Shown here piece after piece: positions 43,191 through 52,009 of a stretch of 64,000 bases of DNA. The position numbers and the translations under genes are program-made. The DNA lies in the NCBI GenBank assembly GCA_036655755.1, contig JAVVPN010000002.1, positions 1 to 64,000 on the forward strand, in the 5' to 3' direction. Origin of the DNA: JAUNSR01 sp036655755. Lineage in GTDB: Bacteria; Bacteroidota; Bacteroidia; Bacteroidales; JAUNSR01. Each line of letters begins with the position of its first letter. The first letter of the stretch is position 1. The notes below the pieces were generated by a model, which searched no databases, had not been told where the DNA came from, and worked only from the letters and a program-made list of their open reading frames with translations.

Positions 43191-43820
43191 ATGTCGGGAA
43201 AAAAACATAAAGAAGAGATTCCTCATGAGGAGGAGAAAAAAGTAGCGGCAAACGCAGCTGAACAGGGCGAAGGCCAAGAAAAGGCTGCCGGAGCATCGGA
43301 TGAAACCAATCCGGAGCTTGAATTGCCGGAAGAGGGTGTTTCTGATCAGGATGAACTGAACAAACTGACCGACCGTTGTGCGGAAATGGAAAAGAAGTAC
43401 AATGATATGCACAATGATTATCTGCGTTTGATGGCTGATTTTGACAATTTCCGTAAACGTACGTTGCGTGAAAAAGCCGATTTGCTTAAAAACGGGGGCG
43501 AAGGTGCGTTGAAAAACCTACTTCCTGTAATTGATGACTTTGAGCGTGCGCTTTCGGCCCTTGAGTCGTCTGACGATATCAATGCTGTAAAAGAGGGTGT
43601 GGAGTTGATCTATAATAAGTTCAAAGGTTATCTGGAAGCGAACGGAGTGAAAGAGATTCCGGCTACAGGTGAAGATTTTGATACGGAAATCCATGAGGCG
43701 ATTACTACTTTCCCTGCTCCGACTCCGGAACAGAAAGGAAAAGTAATTGACTGTATGACTAAAGGATATAAGCTGAATGACAAAGTGATTCGCTTTGCTA
43801 AGGTTGTAGTAGGAGAATAA
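43191..43820 (+). CDS. grpE: Nucleotide exchange factor GrpE
   Basis: A 209-aa exchange factor that releases ADP from DnaK. The first 60 residues are charged and low in complexity (EEEKKVAANAAEQGEGQEK), followed by the long dimer helix (about 60-115) and the C-terminal beta domain (YNKFKGYLEANGVKEIPATGEDFD, HEAITTFPAPTPEQKGKVIDC). dnaJ follows at 18 bp. No CIRCE element is seen upstream. The upstream gap has an isolated CTGTCA...TGACA pair at 43084-43123 of uncertain meaning. Confidence 0.95.
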   Translation: MSGKKHKEEIPHEEEKKVAANAAEQGEGQEKAAGASDETNPELELPEEGVSDQDELNKLTDRCAEMEKKYNDMHNDYLRLMADFDNFRKRTLREKADLLKNGGEGALKNLLPVIDDFERALSALESSDDINAVKEGVELIYNKFKGYLEANGVKEIPATGEDFDTEIHEAITTFPAPTPEQKGKVIDCMTKGYKLNDKVIRFAKVVVGE

Positions 43821-43838
43821 TCTGAATCCAAATTGACA

Positions 43839-45023
43839 ATGGCTAAGAGAGATTATTATGAAGTGTTGGGCGTATCGAAAGGTGCGACAGCAGACGAAAT
43901 AAAAAAGGCTTACCGGAAGAAAGCGATTGAGTTTCATCCGGATAAGAATCCGGGTGACAAGGCTGCAGAAGAGAAGTTTAAAGAAGCGGCCGAGGCTTAC
44001 GAAGTATTGAGCGATGCTGATAAACGGAAACGTTATGATCAGTTTGGTCATCAGGGTGTTGGCGGTGCCGGTGGTGCAGGAGGCTTCGGTGGAGGCTTCA
44101 GCGGACAGGGTATGTCAATGGATGATATCTTCTCTCAATTCGGCGATATCTTCGGTGGTCACTTTGGCGGTGGCGGCGGCTTTGGTGGTTTTAGCGGTTA
44201 TGGTGGCGGCGGTGGCCGTAGCTCCGGTCCGCGGGTCAATAAAGGGGCTGACTTACGTGTCAAAGTAAAAGTTACTTTACAGGATGTAGCTCACGGAGTT
44301 GAGAAAAAAATCAAGGTGAAAAAACTGGTCGCATGTCATGCTTGTAACGGAACGGGTGCCGAAAACGGCAACAGCTTCCATACCTGTACAACATGTGGTG
44401 GTTCGGGAACTGTAAATCGTGTGCAGAATACGATGTTCGGTTCTATGCAAACTCAGGCAGCTTGTCCATCATGTGATGGAACGGGTAAGGTGGTCGATCA
44501 TAAATGCTCTCAATGTACCGATGGTGTAAAACGGGAGGATGAAATTATCACTCTGAATATACCTGCCGGAGTATACGATGGTATGCAGTTGTCAATGGCC
44601 GGAAAAGGGAATGCCGCTAAAAATGGCGGTAAGCCGGGCGATCTGATTATTGTGATTGAAGAGATTCCGGATCCTGAACTGATTCGTGATGAAAATGATT
44701 TGATATACAATTTGTTGCTTAATTTCCCTACCGCCGCATTGGGTGGTACGGCCGAGGTGCCGACGATTGATGGTAAAGCCCGGATTAAAATTGCTCCGGG
44801 AACCCAACCGGGTAAGGTTTTGCGCCTGAAAGGAAAAGGTTTGCCTTCTGTTAATAGTTACGGTACGGGCGATTTGCTGGTGAATGTAACTGTTTATGTA
44901 CCGGAGTCGCTCAGTGACGAAGAGAAGAAGTCAATCGAAAAACTGAAAGATTCGCCTAATTTTACCGCAAGCAAGTCGGTGAAAGAGAAAATCTTCAGTA
45001 AATTTAAACATATGTTTGAGTAA
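43839..45023 (+). CDS. dnaJ: Chaperone DnaJ (first copy)
   Basis: A 394-aa type I DnaJ co-chaperone that activates DnaK. The start is ATG 43839 (MAKRDYYEVL); a TTG two codons earlier is unlikely. It has a J domain with HPD (FHPDKNPGD), a long Gly/Phe-rich region (about 70-135), a zinc-binding domain and the C-terminal substrate-binding domains. Three CxxCxGxG repeats are standard (CHACNGTG, CTTCGGSG, CPSCDGTG), but the fourth is CSQCTDGV, missing its glycines. It is coupled to grpE at 18 bp and ends before a terminator. Confidence 0.95.
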   Translation: MAKRDYYEVLGVSKGATADEIKKAYRKKAIEFHPDKNPGDKAAEEKFKEAAEAYEVLSDADKRKRYDQFGHQGVGGAGGAGGFGGGFSGQGMSMDDIFSQFGDIFGGHFGGGGGFGGFSGYGGGGGRSSGPRVNKGADLRVKVKVTLQDVAHGVEKKIKVKKLVACHACNGTGAENGNSFHTCTTCGGSGTVNRVQNTMFGSMQTQAACPSCDGTGKVVDHKCSQCTDGVKREDEIITLNIPAGVYDGMQLSMAGKGNAAKNGGKPGDLIIVIEEIPDPELIRDENDLIYNLLLNFPTAALGGTAEVPTIDGKARIKIAPGTQPGKVLRLKGKGLPSVNSYGTGDLLVNVTVYVPESLSDEEKKSIEKLKDSPNFTASKSVKEKIFSKFKHMFE

Positions 45024-45049
45024 TCGATCAATCATTCGAGAATAGTAAG

Positions 45050-45079
45050 ACGCGGAACTACCTTCAGTTCCGCGTTTTG
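45050..45079 (+). terminator. Terminator of grpE-dnaJ
   Basis: A 10-bp perfect stem (45050-45059 with 45066-45075, ACGCGGAACT and complement) followed by TTTTG. Confidence 0.85.
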
Positions 45080-45090
45080 TTTATTATTAC

Positions 45091-45131
45091 TATCTTTGCA
45101 CCCGAAAAATCAGACTGTCAGGGATGACAGT
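45091..45131 (+). promoter_or_regulatory. Promoter and operator-like palindrome of the second dnaJ
   Basis: A -7 TATCTTTG at 45091-45098 is followed at 45114-45131 by a perfect palindrome ACTGTCA-GGGA-TGACAGT in the expected 5' untranslated region. It could be a regulator site or a small RNA hairpin; neither is shown. Confidence 0.5.
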
Positions 45132-45163
45132 GCAATCCAATAGAATAAATATCATTACATAAT

Positions 45164-46294
45164 ATGAGCAAAAAAGATTATTACGAAGTGCTGGAAGTAG
45201 AAAAAAATGCTTCCGTTGATGAGATCAAAAAAGCCTATCGTAAAAAGGCGGTTCAATATCACCCCGATCGAAATCCCGATGATAAAGAGGCTGAGGAAAT
45301 GTTTAAGGAAGTTGCTGAGGCGTATGAAATCCTTAGCGATGAAAATAAACGTGCGCGTTATGACCGATATGGACATCAGATGGGTAATGGCGGTGGCGGT
45401 TTTGGCGGCTTCGATTTTGGTGGCGGTGTAGATCCGTTTGATCTTTTCAGTCAGTTCTTTGGTGGCGGTGGCCGTGGCTCTCAGGAAGGAACCTCTTCAA
45501 AAGGGAGTGATTTGCGAGTACGCGTTACATTGTCGCTAAAAGATATCTGTAATGGCGTTGAGAAGCAAATCAAGGTGAGAAAGCAAGTGAGCTGTCAGCA
45601 TTGTAATGGTACAGGAGCGAAAGATGGCACAGCTTATCATACTTGTAATACATGTGGCGGGGTAGGTACTGTAACTCGTGTGATGAATACGATTCTGGGT
45701 GCGATGCGCACACAGGCTCCTTGTCCGGATTGTAAAGGTGCCGGAAAACGTATTACGGATAAATGTTCGCATTGTAACGGCGACGGTATCGTAATGGGCG
45801 AAGAGGTGATTACGGTAAATATTCCTGCAGGCGTTTCTGACGGCATGCAGTTGTCGATGTCGGGAAAAGGAAATGCAGCCCGTCGCGGCGGTGTAAACGG
45901 TGATTTGCTGATTCTTGTGAAAGAGGAAGAGCATCCGGATTTGATTCGTGAAGAAAATAATCTGATCTATAATCTGTTGCTTGATTTCCCTACCGCAGTA
46001 TTGGGTGGTGAAGTTGAAATTCCGTTGATTGAAGGAACGATGAAGATCAAGATAGCGGCCGGTACGCAGCCAAATACGTTGCAGCGTTTTTCCGGTAAGG
46101 GATTGCCGTCATTGAGCCGTTACGGAAGTTACGGACGTGGCGAGTTGATTGTAAATATCTCGATCTACGTGCCGGAAGTGTTGAATACAGAGGAAAAACG
46201 GATCATGGAGAAACTCAAAGCGCACGAGAATTTCCGTACCAATGTTTCTATTCTGGAAAAATTCAAACGTAAGGTAAAAAGCATGTTTGAATAA
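45164..46294 (+). CDS. dnaJ: Chaperone DnaJ (second copy)
   Basis: A 376-aa type I DnaJ. The J domain has YHPDRNPDD, the Gly/Phe region is shorter (about 70-115), and all four zinc motifs are intact (CQHCNGTG, CNTCGGVG, CPDCKGAG, CSHCNGDG), in contrast to the first copy. C-terminal domains are intact, with the same C-terminal KSMFE-like ending as copy 1. It has its own promoter and terminator, so the two copies can be regulated separately. They probably arose by tandem duplication. Confidence 0.94.
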   Translation: MSKKDYYEVLEVEKNASVDEIKKAYRKKAVQYHPDRNPDDKEAEEMFKEVAEAYEILSDENKRARYDRYGHQMGNGGGGFGGFDFGGGVDPFDLFSQFFGGGGRGSQEGTSSKGSDLRVRVTLSLKDICNGVEKQIKVRKQVSCQHCNGTGAKDGTAYHTCNTCGGVGTVTRVMNTILGAMRTQAPCPDCKGAGKRITDKCSHCNGDGIVMGEEVITVNIPAGVSDGMQLSMSGKGNAARRGGVNGDLLILVKEEEHPDLIREENNLIYNLLLDFPTAVLGGEVEIPLIEGTMKIKIAAGTQPNTLQRFSGKGLPSLSRYGSYGRGELIVNISIYVPEVLNTEEKRIMEKLKAHENFRTNVSILEKFKRKVKSMFE

Positions 46295-46316
46295 TGGTTA
46301 TTCAAAAAAGATAATC

Positions 46317-46357
46317 AAAGAAGGCTTTTCGGGTTTTTTATCCGAAAAGCCTTCTTT
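46317..46357 (+). terminator. Terminator of the second dnaJ
   Basis: Stem 46317-46332 with 46342-46357 (AAAGAAGGCTTTTCGG and complement), 16 bp, with a T-rich loop and short T-run after. Confidence 0.85.
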
Positions 46358-46382
46358 ATAAACAGATAGCTATTTAAATATT

Positions 46383-47402
46383 ATGAAGCATCCTCTTATA
46401 CACGCATATCATTCGATTCTCTCTCCTGATTTTCCTGATTTTATCGCGCCTTATCTTGAACTTCCTGTTCTTAAACGGTTGGACGGGGTTGGATTGCTTT
46501 GTGGAACAGACTGGACATCTCTTTATAATAATCGGTTTTTCTATTCCCGATTGGACCATAGTATCGGGGTGGCTTTGATTATATGGAATTTTACGAAAGA
46601 TAAAAAACAGACATTGGCCGGATTGTTTCATGATATTTCTACGCCGGTTTTTAGTCATGTGATGGATTTCAGAAACAATGATGCCCTTACACAAGAGTCG
46701 ACCGAGAAGGATACTGCAGAAATGATTATGGCCGACCGGGAGTTGTGCGGCTTGCTAAGGAAAGAGGGGATAAGTGTAGCAGATGTAGTGGATTATCATG
46801 TATATCCGGTTGCCGACAATGATTTACCCGCTCTTTCTGCCGACAGGCTGGAATATATGTATATGACCGGATTGATAATGAATGATCTGTGGACAATGGA
46901 TGAGATACGGGAAACGTATGCGAATATTCATGTTATGGAAAATGAACACGGAATACCTGAGCTTGGATTTTCGGATCCCGGTATTGCCGAGCTTTACTGC
47001 ATAAGATGCTGTCAGACCGGGTTGCTGATGGTTAAAAATGAAAATAAGCTGACGCTTTCGCTTTTGGCCCATTTAGCAGGGATGGCCGTGAGCAAGGGGT
47101 TTCTGACAGAACGTGATTTTTATAGTCGGAGTGAGAACGAAATTATCGCCCTTTTCGGGACGATTGAAGATGTGGATTTTAAAACTCATTTCCGTACGTT
47201 TACCGGAATGACTCATATTCTGCGCTCGGAAGAGGCGCTGGAAGGGTGTTTTAATGTGAATACGGCAGTGAAAAGACGCTATATAAATCCGTTGTGTAAT
47301 GGGCGCCGAATCGGCTTGTTGTCTGAAAAAGCAGCGTGTGCAATTGCCGGGATTATGGATTTTACAGATGCTCCTTATGGTGCCGTAAGGTTGATTTATT
47401 AA
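46383..47402 (+). CDS. HD-domain phosphohydrolase
   Basis: A 339-aa soluble protein of the HD superfamily. Metal-binding residues are in SRLDHSIGV and GLFHDISTPVFSHVMD, the expected H...HD...D arrangement; STEKDTAEMI and LSADRLEYMY follow. HD proteins of this type hydrolyse nucleotides or other phosphate esters; substrate is not evident. No regulatory domain is present. It lies just after the dnaJ terminator and before a separate promoter. Confidence 0.85.
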   Translation: MKHPLIHAYHSILSPDFPDFIAPYLELPVLKRLDGVGLLCGTDWTSLYNNRFFYSRLDHSIGVALIIWNFTKDKKQTLAGLFHDISTPVFSHVMDFRNNDALTQESTEKDTAEMIMADRELCGLLRKEGISVADVVDYHVYPVADNDLPALSADRLEYMYMTGLIMNDLWTMDEIRETYANIHVMENEHGIPELGFSDPGIAELYCIRCCQTGLLMVKNENKLTLSLLAHLAGMAVSKGFLTERDFYSRSENEIIALFGTIEDVDFKTHFRTFTGMTHILRSEEALEGCFNVNTAVKRRYINPLCNGRRIGLLSEKAACAIAGIMDFTDAPYGAVRLIY

Positions 47403-47444
47403 GTAGAAACATATTGAAATATCCGTGTTCCCGAAATAAAAGAA

Positions 47445-47452
47445 TATCTTTG
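47445..47452 (+). promoter_or_regulatory. -7 element of the His-rich membrane protein gene
   Basis: Reads TATCTTTG, matching TAnnTTTG, 19 bp upstream of the start codon. Confidence 0.5.
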
Positions 47453-47471
47453 CGAAATTGAAAAGGTAAAT

Positions 47472-47813
47472 ATGAAGGGTACGTTATTGAAAATATTGAG
47501 GATTTTTCTTCCATTGCTATTTATAGCATACATGGGAGGAATCTCTTTTTTCACCCATACTCATATTATCAACGGGGTTACAATTGTACACTCCCATCCT
47601 TATAAATCCGATTCAAATCATGAACATAATACAGCGGAGTTTGAGCTGATCGCTCATTTGAATGCAGTTCATCTGCCGGCTTCGCTCGGATTACTATTCC
47701 TTTTTACGGCTTTTCTTATTCCTTTAAGAAGCCTTTCGGTTTTCAATCCTGCCTGTGGGTATGCTGAAAGCCGCTATCTACTATTATCTCCCCGCGCACC
47801 CCCTGCCTGCTAA
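47472..47813 (+). CDS. Small membrane protein with a His-rich loop
   Basis: A 113-aa protein with two membrane segments (about 8-26 and 68-86). The loop between them, predicted periplasmic, is rich in histidine (THTHIINGVTIVHSHPYK and then SNHEHN), which would suit metal binding. I do not recognise a named family. It is directly upstream of a TonB-dependent receptor on the same strand with an inverted repeat between. A role with that receptor in metal uptake is inferred from the histidines and position only. Confidence 0.75.
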   Translation: MKGTLLKILRIFLPLLFIAYMGGISFFTHTHIINGVTIVHSHPYKSDSNHEHNTAEFELIAHLNAVHLPASLGLLFLFTAFLIPLRSLSVFNPACGYAESRYLLLSPRAPPAC

Positions 47814-47837
47814 GTATTTATAAACAGTTTTCGATTT

Positions 47838-47863
47838 TACATTGCGATTTACATCGTAATGTA
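47838..47863 (+). promoter_or_regulatory. Inverted repeat upstream of the TonB receptor
   Basis: TACATTGCGA-TTTACA-TCGTAATGTA pairs at nine of ten positions, 30 bp upstream of the receptor start codon. Size and AT-rich arms resemble Fur/Zur-family operators, but a hairpin regulating expression between the two genes is as likely. Confidence 0.45.
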
Positions 47864-47892
47864 GTGCTTTATATACTTATCAGTAAATCAAA

Positions 47893-50187
47893 ATGAAAAA
47901 AAATATATTTATTTTGATCTGCCTTTGTTGTGCTTTTTTTCGTGCAATGGCAGATCCTATGGAATTGAATTCGTCCGATGCGAACATAATAGGTCATGTA
48001 ATCGACTCAAAAACAGGAGAGCACCTTTCTTATATCAACGTTGTATTAAAAGGGACTACAATCGGAGCGATGACCGACTTGTCAGGTCATTATTTTCTAA
48101 AAAATCTACCCGAGGGAGTTTTTACCCTTGAGGTAAGCGCTTTGGGTTATCAGTCGCAGAGTCGGCAAATTACCCTGAAAAGAGGGAAAACTATAGAGGC
48201 AAATTTTGAAATAGCTGAAGATGTGGTGGCGCTCGACGGTGTGGTGGTTTCTGCAAACCGGGCTTTGACTACCCGTAAACTTTCGCCGGCACTGGTGAAT
48301 GTGGTAGATATGCAGACGTTTGAAAATGCCAATGCATGCAATTTGGCGCAAGGGCTGAATTTTCAGCCGGGTGTCCGAGTGGAAAACAATTGCCAGAATT
48401 GTGGTTATCAGCAGGTGCGGATTAATGGGCTTGAAGGACCCTATACGCAGATTCTCATTGATTCGCGCCCGATATTCAATGCGCTGTCGGGTGTGTATGG
48501 ATTAGAGCAGATACCGGCGAATATGATTGAGCGGGTTGAAGTGATGCGAGGAGGCGGATCGGCTCTTTCGGGAGCGTCGGCCATTGGGGGATCTATCAAT
48601 GTGATTACGCGCGAGCCGCTTCGTAATTCGGCTCAGATTGCTCATTCATTAACCGGAGTGGGAGGATTATCGGCTTTTGATAATAATACGACATTGAATG
48701 CATCGTTGGTGACAGATAATCATAAAGCAGGTATCTATGTTTTCGGTCAACACCGTAACCGCGCGGCATTTGATTATGACGGAGACGGCTTTTCGGAGCT
48801 GCCTGCGCTGCGTAATCAGACATTGGGCTTTCGCTCTTACCTGAAAACGAGTTTATACACAAAACTGACTTTCGAATATCATCACCTGAATGAGTTCAGA
48901 AGGGGCGGGGATAAGATGGACCGACCTCCTCATGAAGCGGATATCGCCGAACAGATTGAAAGCGATATCAACGGGGGAGGTTTGAAATTCGATTATTTTT
49001 CGCCAAATGAAAAGCATCATCTGAATGTTTTCGCCTCGGCTCAGCATACCAAGAGAGATAGTTATTATGGAGGGGGTCAAGATTTGAATGCCTACGGAGC
49101 CACTACCGACTTTACATGGTTGATGGGGACGCAGTATAATTATCTGTTCGACCAATGTCTGTTTATGCCAGCCGAACTTACGGGAGGAATCGAATATTCG
49201 TCCGACCGCTTGGAGGATAATATGTGGGGATATAACCGCTATACAAAACAGCACGTTCAGATTGTGAGTTCTTTTCTTCAGAATGAATGGAAAAACAGAT
49301 ACTGGAGCTTTTTGCTAGGCGGTCGTTTGGATAAGCATAATCTGATGAATCATGTTATATTTAGTCCCCGTGCGAATCTTCGCTACAATCCAAAGGAAAA
49401 CATTAACATCCGTTTGAGCTATTCGTCGGGATTCCGTGCGCCTCAGGCTTTTGATGAAGATTTGCATATTGAAAATGTAGGGGGAACCGTGTCGATGATT
49501 GAGCGTAATGGGAATCTGAAAGAAGAGAAGTCGCAGAGTGTAAGCCTTTCGGGTGATTTTTACCGTACATTCGGAGCGTTTCAGGCGAATTTGTTGATTG
49601 AAGGTTTCTTTACCCGTCTTTCGGATGTTTTCATTCTTGAAGATATCGGGAAGGAAGACGATATTCTGATAAAGAGCCGTCGTAACGGATCGGGTGCCCG
49701 CGTAATGGGGATGACGCTCGAAGGAAAGGTTGCGTATAAAGATAAAGTGCAGTTGCAGGGAGGAGTAACATTGCAGCAAAGCCGTTATGATGAGGCTGAA
49801 AAATGGAGCGATACAGCACCGGCAGAGCGTAAAATGTTTCGAACCCCCAACACTTACGGCTATTTTACCGCTTCTTATATGCCTGTAAAACCGTTGTCTA
49901 TTGCTCTTTCCGGTACTTATACAGGTGAGATGCTGGTAGGACATAGAGCCGGTGTGATTGCTGAAGACCGAGCGGAGCGTACACCCGACTTTTTTGATGC
50001 CAATATGAAAGTGGCCTACGATTTCGATTTGTATAAAGATATTAAGCTCCAATTGAACGGGGGTGTACAAAATATTTTCAATGCTTATCAGAGCGATTTC
50101 GACAAGGGTAAGTTGCGAGATTCGGGATATATTTATGGACCCGCTATGCCTCGCTCTTATTTTCTCGGAGTTAAACTGAGTTATTAA
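47893..50187 (+). CDS. TonB-dependent outer-membrane receptor
   Basis: A 764-aa active importer. A signal peptide (1-20) is followed by a carboxypeptidase-regulatory-like domain (about 32-110, GHVIDSKTGEHLSYINVVLKG), a plug domain (about 120-240) with VRINGLEGPYTQILIDSRP and IERVEVMRGGGSALSGASAIGGSINVIT, and a 22-strand barrel ending YFLGVKLSY. The plug has an unusual CQNC pair near residue 165-168. It is not part of a SusC/SusD pair. The His-rich neighbour suggests a metal or metal complex as substrate; unproven. Confidence 0.92.
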   Translation: MKKNIFILICLCCAFFRAMADPMELNSSDANIIGHVIDSKTGEHLSYINVVLKGTTIGAMTDLSGHYFLKNLPEGVFTLEVSALGYQSQSRQITLKRGKTIEANFEIAEDVVALDGVVVSANRALTTRKLSPALVNVVDMQTFENANACNLAQGLNFQPGVRVENNCQNCGYQQVRINGLEGPYTQILIDSRPIFNALSGVYGLEQIPANMIERVEVMRGGGSALSGASAIGGSINVITREPLRNSAQIAHSLTGVGGLSAFDNNTTLNASLVTDNHKAGIYVFGQHRNRAAFDYDGDGFSELPALRNQTLGFRSYLKTSLYTKLTFEYHHLNEFRRGGDKMDRPPHEADIAEQIESDINGGGLKFDYFSPNEKHHLNVFASAQHTKRDSYYGGGQDLNAYGATTDFTWLMGTQYNYLFDQCLFMPAELTGGIEYSSDRLEDNMWGYNRYTKQHVQIVSSFLQNEWKNRYWSFLLGGRLDKHNLMNHVIFSPRANLRYNPKENINIRLSYSSGFRAPQAFDEDLHIENVGGTVSMIERNGNLKEEKSQSVSLSGDFYRTFGAFQANLLIEGFFTRLSDVFILEDIGKEDDILIKSRRNGSGARVMGMTLEGKVAYKDKVQLQGGVTLQQSRYDEAEKWSDTAPAERKMFRTPNTYGYFTASYMPVKPLSIALSGTYTGEMLVGHRAGVIAEDRAERTPDFFDANMKVAYDFDLYKDIKLQLNGGVQNIFNAYQSDFDKGKLRDSGYIYGPAMPRSYFLGVKLSY

Positions 50188-50193
50188 AAAAAG

Positions 50194-50228
50194 AATAAGC
50201 CTGTCCGATTTTGCCGGACAGGCTTATT
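50194..50228. terminator. Convergent terminator after the TonB receptor and symporter genes
   Basis: A 14-bp perfect stem (50194-50207 with 50215-50228, AATAAGCCTGTCCG and complement) with A-run and T-run on opposite sides, between converging genes. Confidence 0.88.
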
Positions 50229-50264
50229 GCTTTTTGTGTATATATTATTCTAAATTGTTGTTGC

Positions 50265-51737
50265 TTATGCAGCCGAAGTTCCAAGTTCGGTAACTTCTTC
50301 CGGGCGTTTGCCTAATGCTACCTCAAATCCCCAGCCAATCAGATAACCCGCCAGCGAGCCGATAGGACCGATGATCCAGGCTGAAACCGGAATCGTGGCA
50401 TACCACCGAAAAAATGGTAATCCGGTAAAGTCAAAGCAGGAGTCTGCATATTCGCGGGTGGCCCAAATGAAAAGGCCCAGTCCCATCGCCCAATAGGCGC
50501 CGTGAATGCTTGGACGCTTGTGGTAGATCGCGGCAAAAGTAGGTACGAGGATACACACCAATGCTACGATTGACGAGTCGCCCACAAGTTCGTAAATATC
50601 TTTGTTTGACATCGCCATAACGGTAGAGATCAGCGAAACGATAAGAATACTCACTTTTACGGTAACCAAATGCAATTTCGTGCCTGATTTCTGCGTCAGA
50701 GGTTTCATGATGTTTTCTGCCAGAATTGTTGAAGGAGCCAGAAGTGCCCCTGAACAGGTGGACATGATTGCTGATAACAATGCTCCGAAAAACATGATCT
50801 GAACAAATAGCGGCGAGTGGTTTAATACCATCTGAGGAATCACTTCCTGTAAATCGACGCTGTCTGAATTCAGAATTTCAGGGTAAAGCAAACGAGCACA
50901 AAGGGCAATCGTTAATGGCAGAATTGAAAATACGAGATACATAGCTGCCCCCGCATAAGTAGAGCGAACCGCCGATTTGATATTGCGGGAAGCATTGATG
51001 CGCTGAAAAATATCTTGAGAGGCGAGTGATCCGAGTCCGATAACGATCCATGCCGATACCCATTCGTTGATGGCTTCGGGGTTACGGTCGGGAAAAAACT
51101 GGAAATGCTTTTCGGGAGCTTGTGCGATTACCGCTTCGATTCCGCCTACTTGCCCCACCATGATGAAAGCAAGTGTGCCCAATCCTAATATAATTACGAT
51201 CGACTGAATAAAATCGGAGATAGAGATTGCCCACATCCCGCCGAAAAAAGTATAAACAGTGACAATGACAGAGGATAACAGAATGGCCATTTGTTGATCC
51301 ATACCAAATATGATATTCAGTGAGATTGCTAACGCTACCAACTGTGCCGCTACGAATCCGAAAAAGGTAAAAAGCATCAGAACTGAACTGAGTACTTCTA
51401 TTTTCTTGCCATATGCCTTAGCGAACAGATCTCCTAAGGTCAGAATATTACGTTTGTAAAGAGGGCGCGCAAGAAACAAACCATACAGAATAAGGCAGAA
51501 GGCGCTTCCCAGCGGATCTTCAATCACACCCAGCAAACCATTTTCTACAAAACGCCCGGAAGCGCCGAATACGGTTTCCGCCCCAAACCATAGGGCAAAC
51601 AAAGCAAACGAGTTAAAAATGAATGGTAAACCACGTCCGGTATTCACAAAATCGTTTGTGTTTTTAATAAAGCGAGTTGCATAGAAACCGATACCCACGG
51701 TTATCATCAGGTAAATCACAACAAAAAATGCGAGCAT
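50265..51737 (-). CDS. Sodium:solute symporter (SSS family)
   Basis: A 490-aa inner-membrane Na+-coupled transporter with about 13 hydrophobic segments. The family motifs are seen near residue 30 (FVNTGRGLPFIFNSFALFALWFGAETVFGASG) and around 235-260 (GSLASQDIFQRINASRNIKSAV), and GALLSAIMSTCSGALLAPSTI. The substrate is unknown. It has its own TATCTTTG -7 element (51809-51816 on the minus strand) and ends before the convergent terminator. Confidence 0.92.
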   Translation of the reverse strand: MLAFFVVIYLMITVGIGFYATRFIKNTNDFVNTGRGLPFIFNSFALFALWFGAETVFGASGRFVENGLLGVIEDPLGSAFCLILYGLFLARPLYKRNILTLGDLFAKAYGKKIEVLSSVLMLFTFFGFVAAQLVALAISLNIIFGMDQQMAILLSSVIVTVYTFFGGMWAISISDFIQSIVIILGLGTLAFIMVGQVGGIEAVIAQAPEKHFQFFPDRNPEAINEWVSAWIVIGLGSLASQDIFQRINASRNIKSAVRSTYAGAAMYLVFSILPLTIALCARLLYPEILNSDSVDLQEVIPQMVLNHSPLFVQIMFFGALLSAIMSTCSGALLAPSTILAENIMKPLTQKSGTKLHLVTVKVSILIVSLISTVMAMSNKDIYELVGDSSIVALVCILVPTFAAIYHKRPSIHGAYWAMGLGLFIWATREYADSCFDFTGLPFFRWYATIPVSAWIIGPIGSLAGYLIGWGFEVALGKRPEEVTELGTSAA

Positions 51738-51808
51738 TTCTAATCAGGGGATAAAGAGATTAATGTTAAAAAAGCGGCAATCATATCATCTGTTTTTAAT
51801 TGCGGGCA

Positions 51809-51816
51809 CAAAGATA
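51809..51816 (-). promoter_or_regulatory. -7 element of the symporter gene
   Basis: Reads TATCTTTG on the minus strand, about 70 bp upstream of the start codon. Confidence 0.45.
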
Positions 51817-51943
51817 AAAATACTCTTGGTGGAATTCTGTTTTCATGCAAAATAACTCTTTAAAATTGAATAATACTTTGTTAAAATGAATTTTGGGTGT
51901 ATGAATATTCTCTTTTTGACTAAAGAAAAGCATTAAACAAAAA

Positions 51944-51977
51944 AAAGGATGCCCCAAAACAAATTGAGGCATCCTTT
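51944..51977 (-). terminator. Terminator of purL
   Basis: A 10-bp perfect stem (51944-51953 with 51968-51977, AAAGGATGCC and complement), followed by a run of T on the minus strand. Confidence 0.85.
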
Positions 51978-52009
51978 GATAAAGGAGTATCCTGAAAAAC
52001 TCAGGTATT

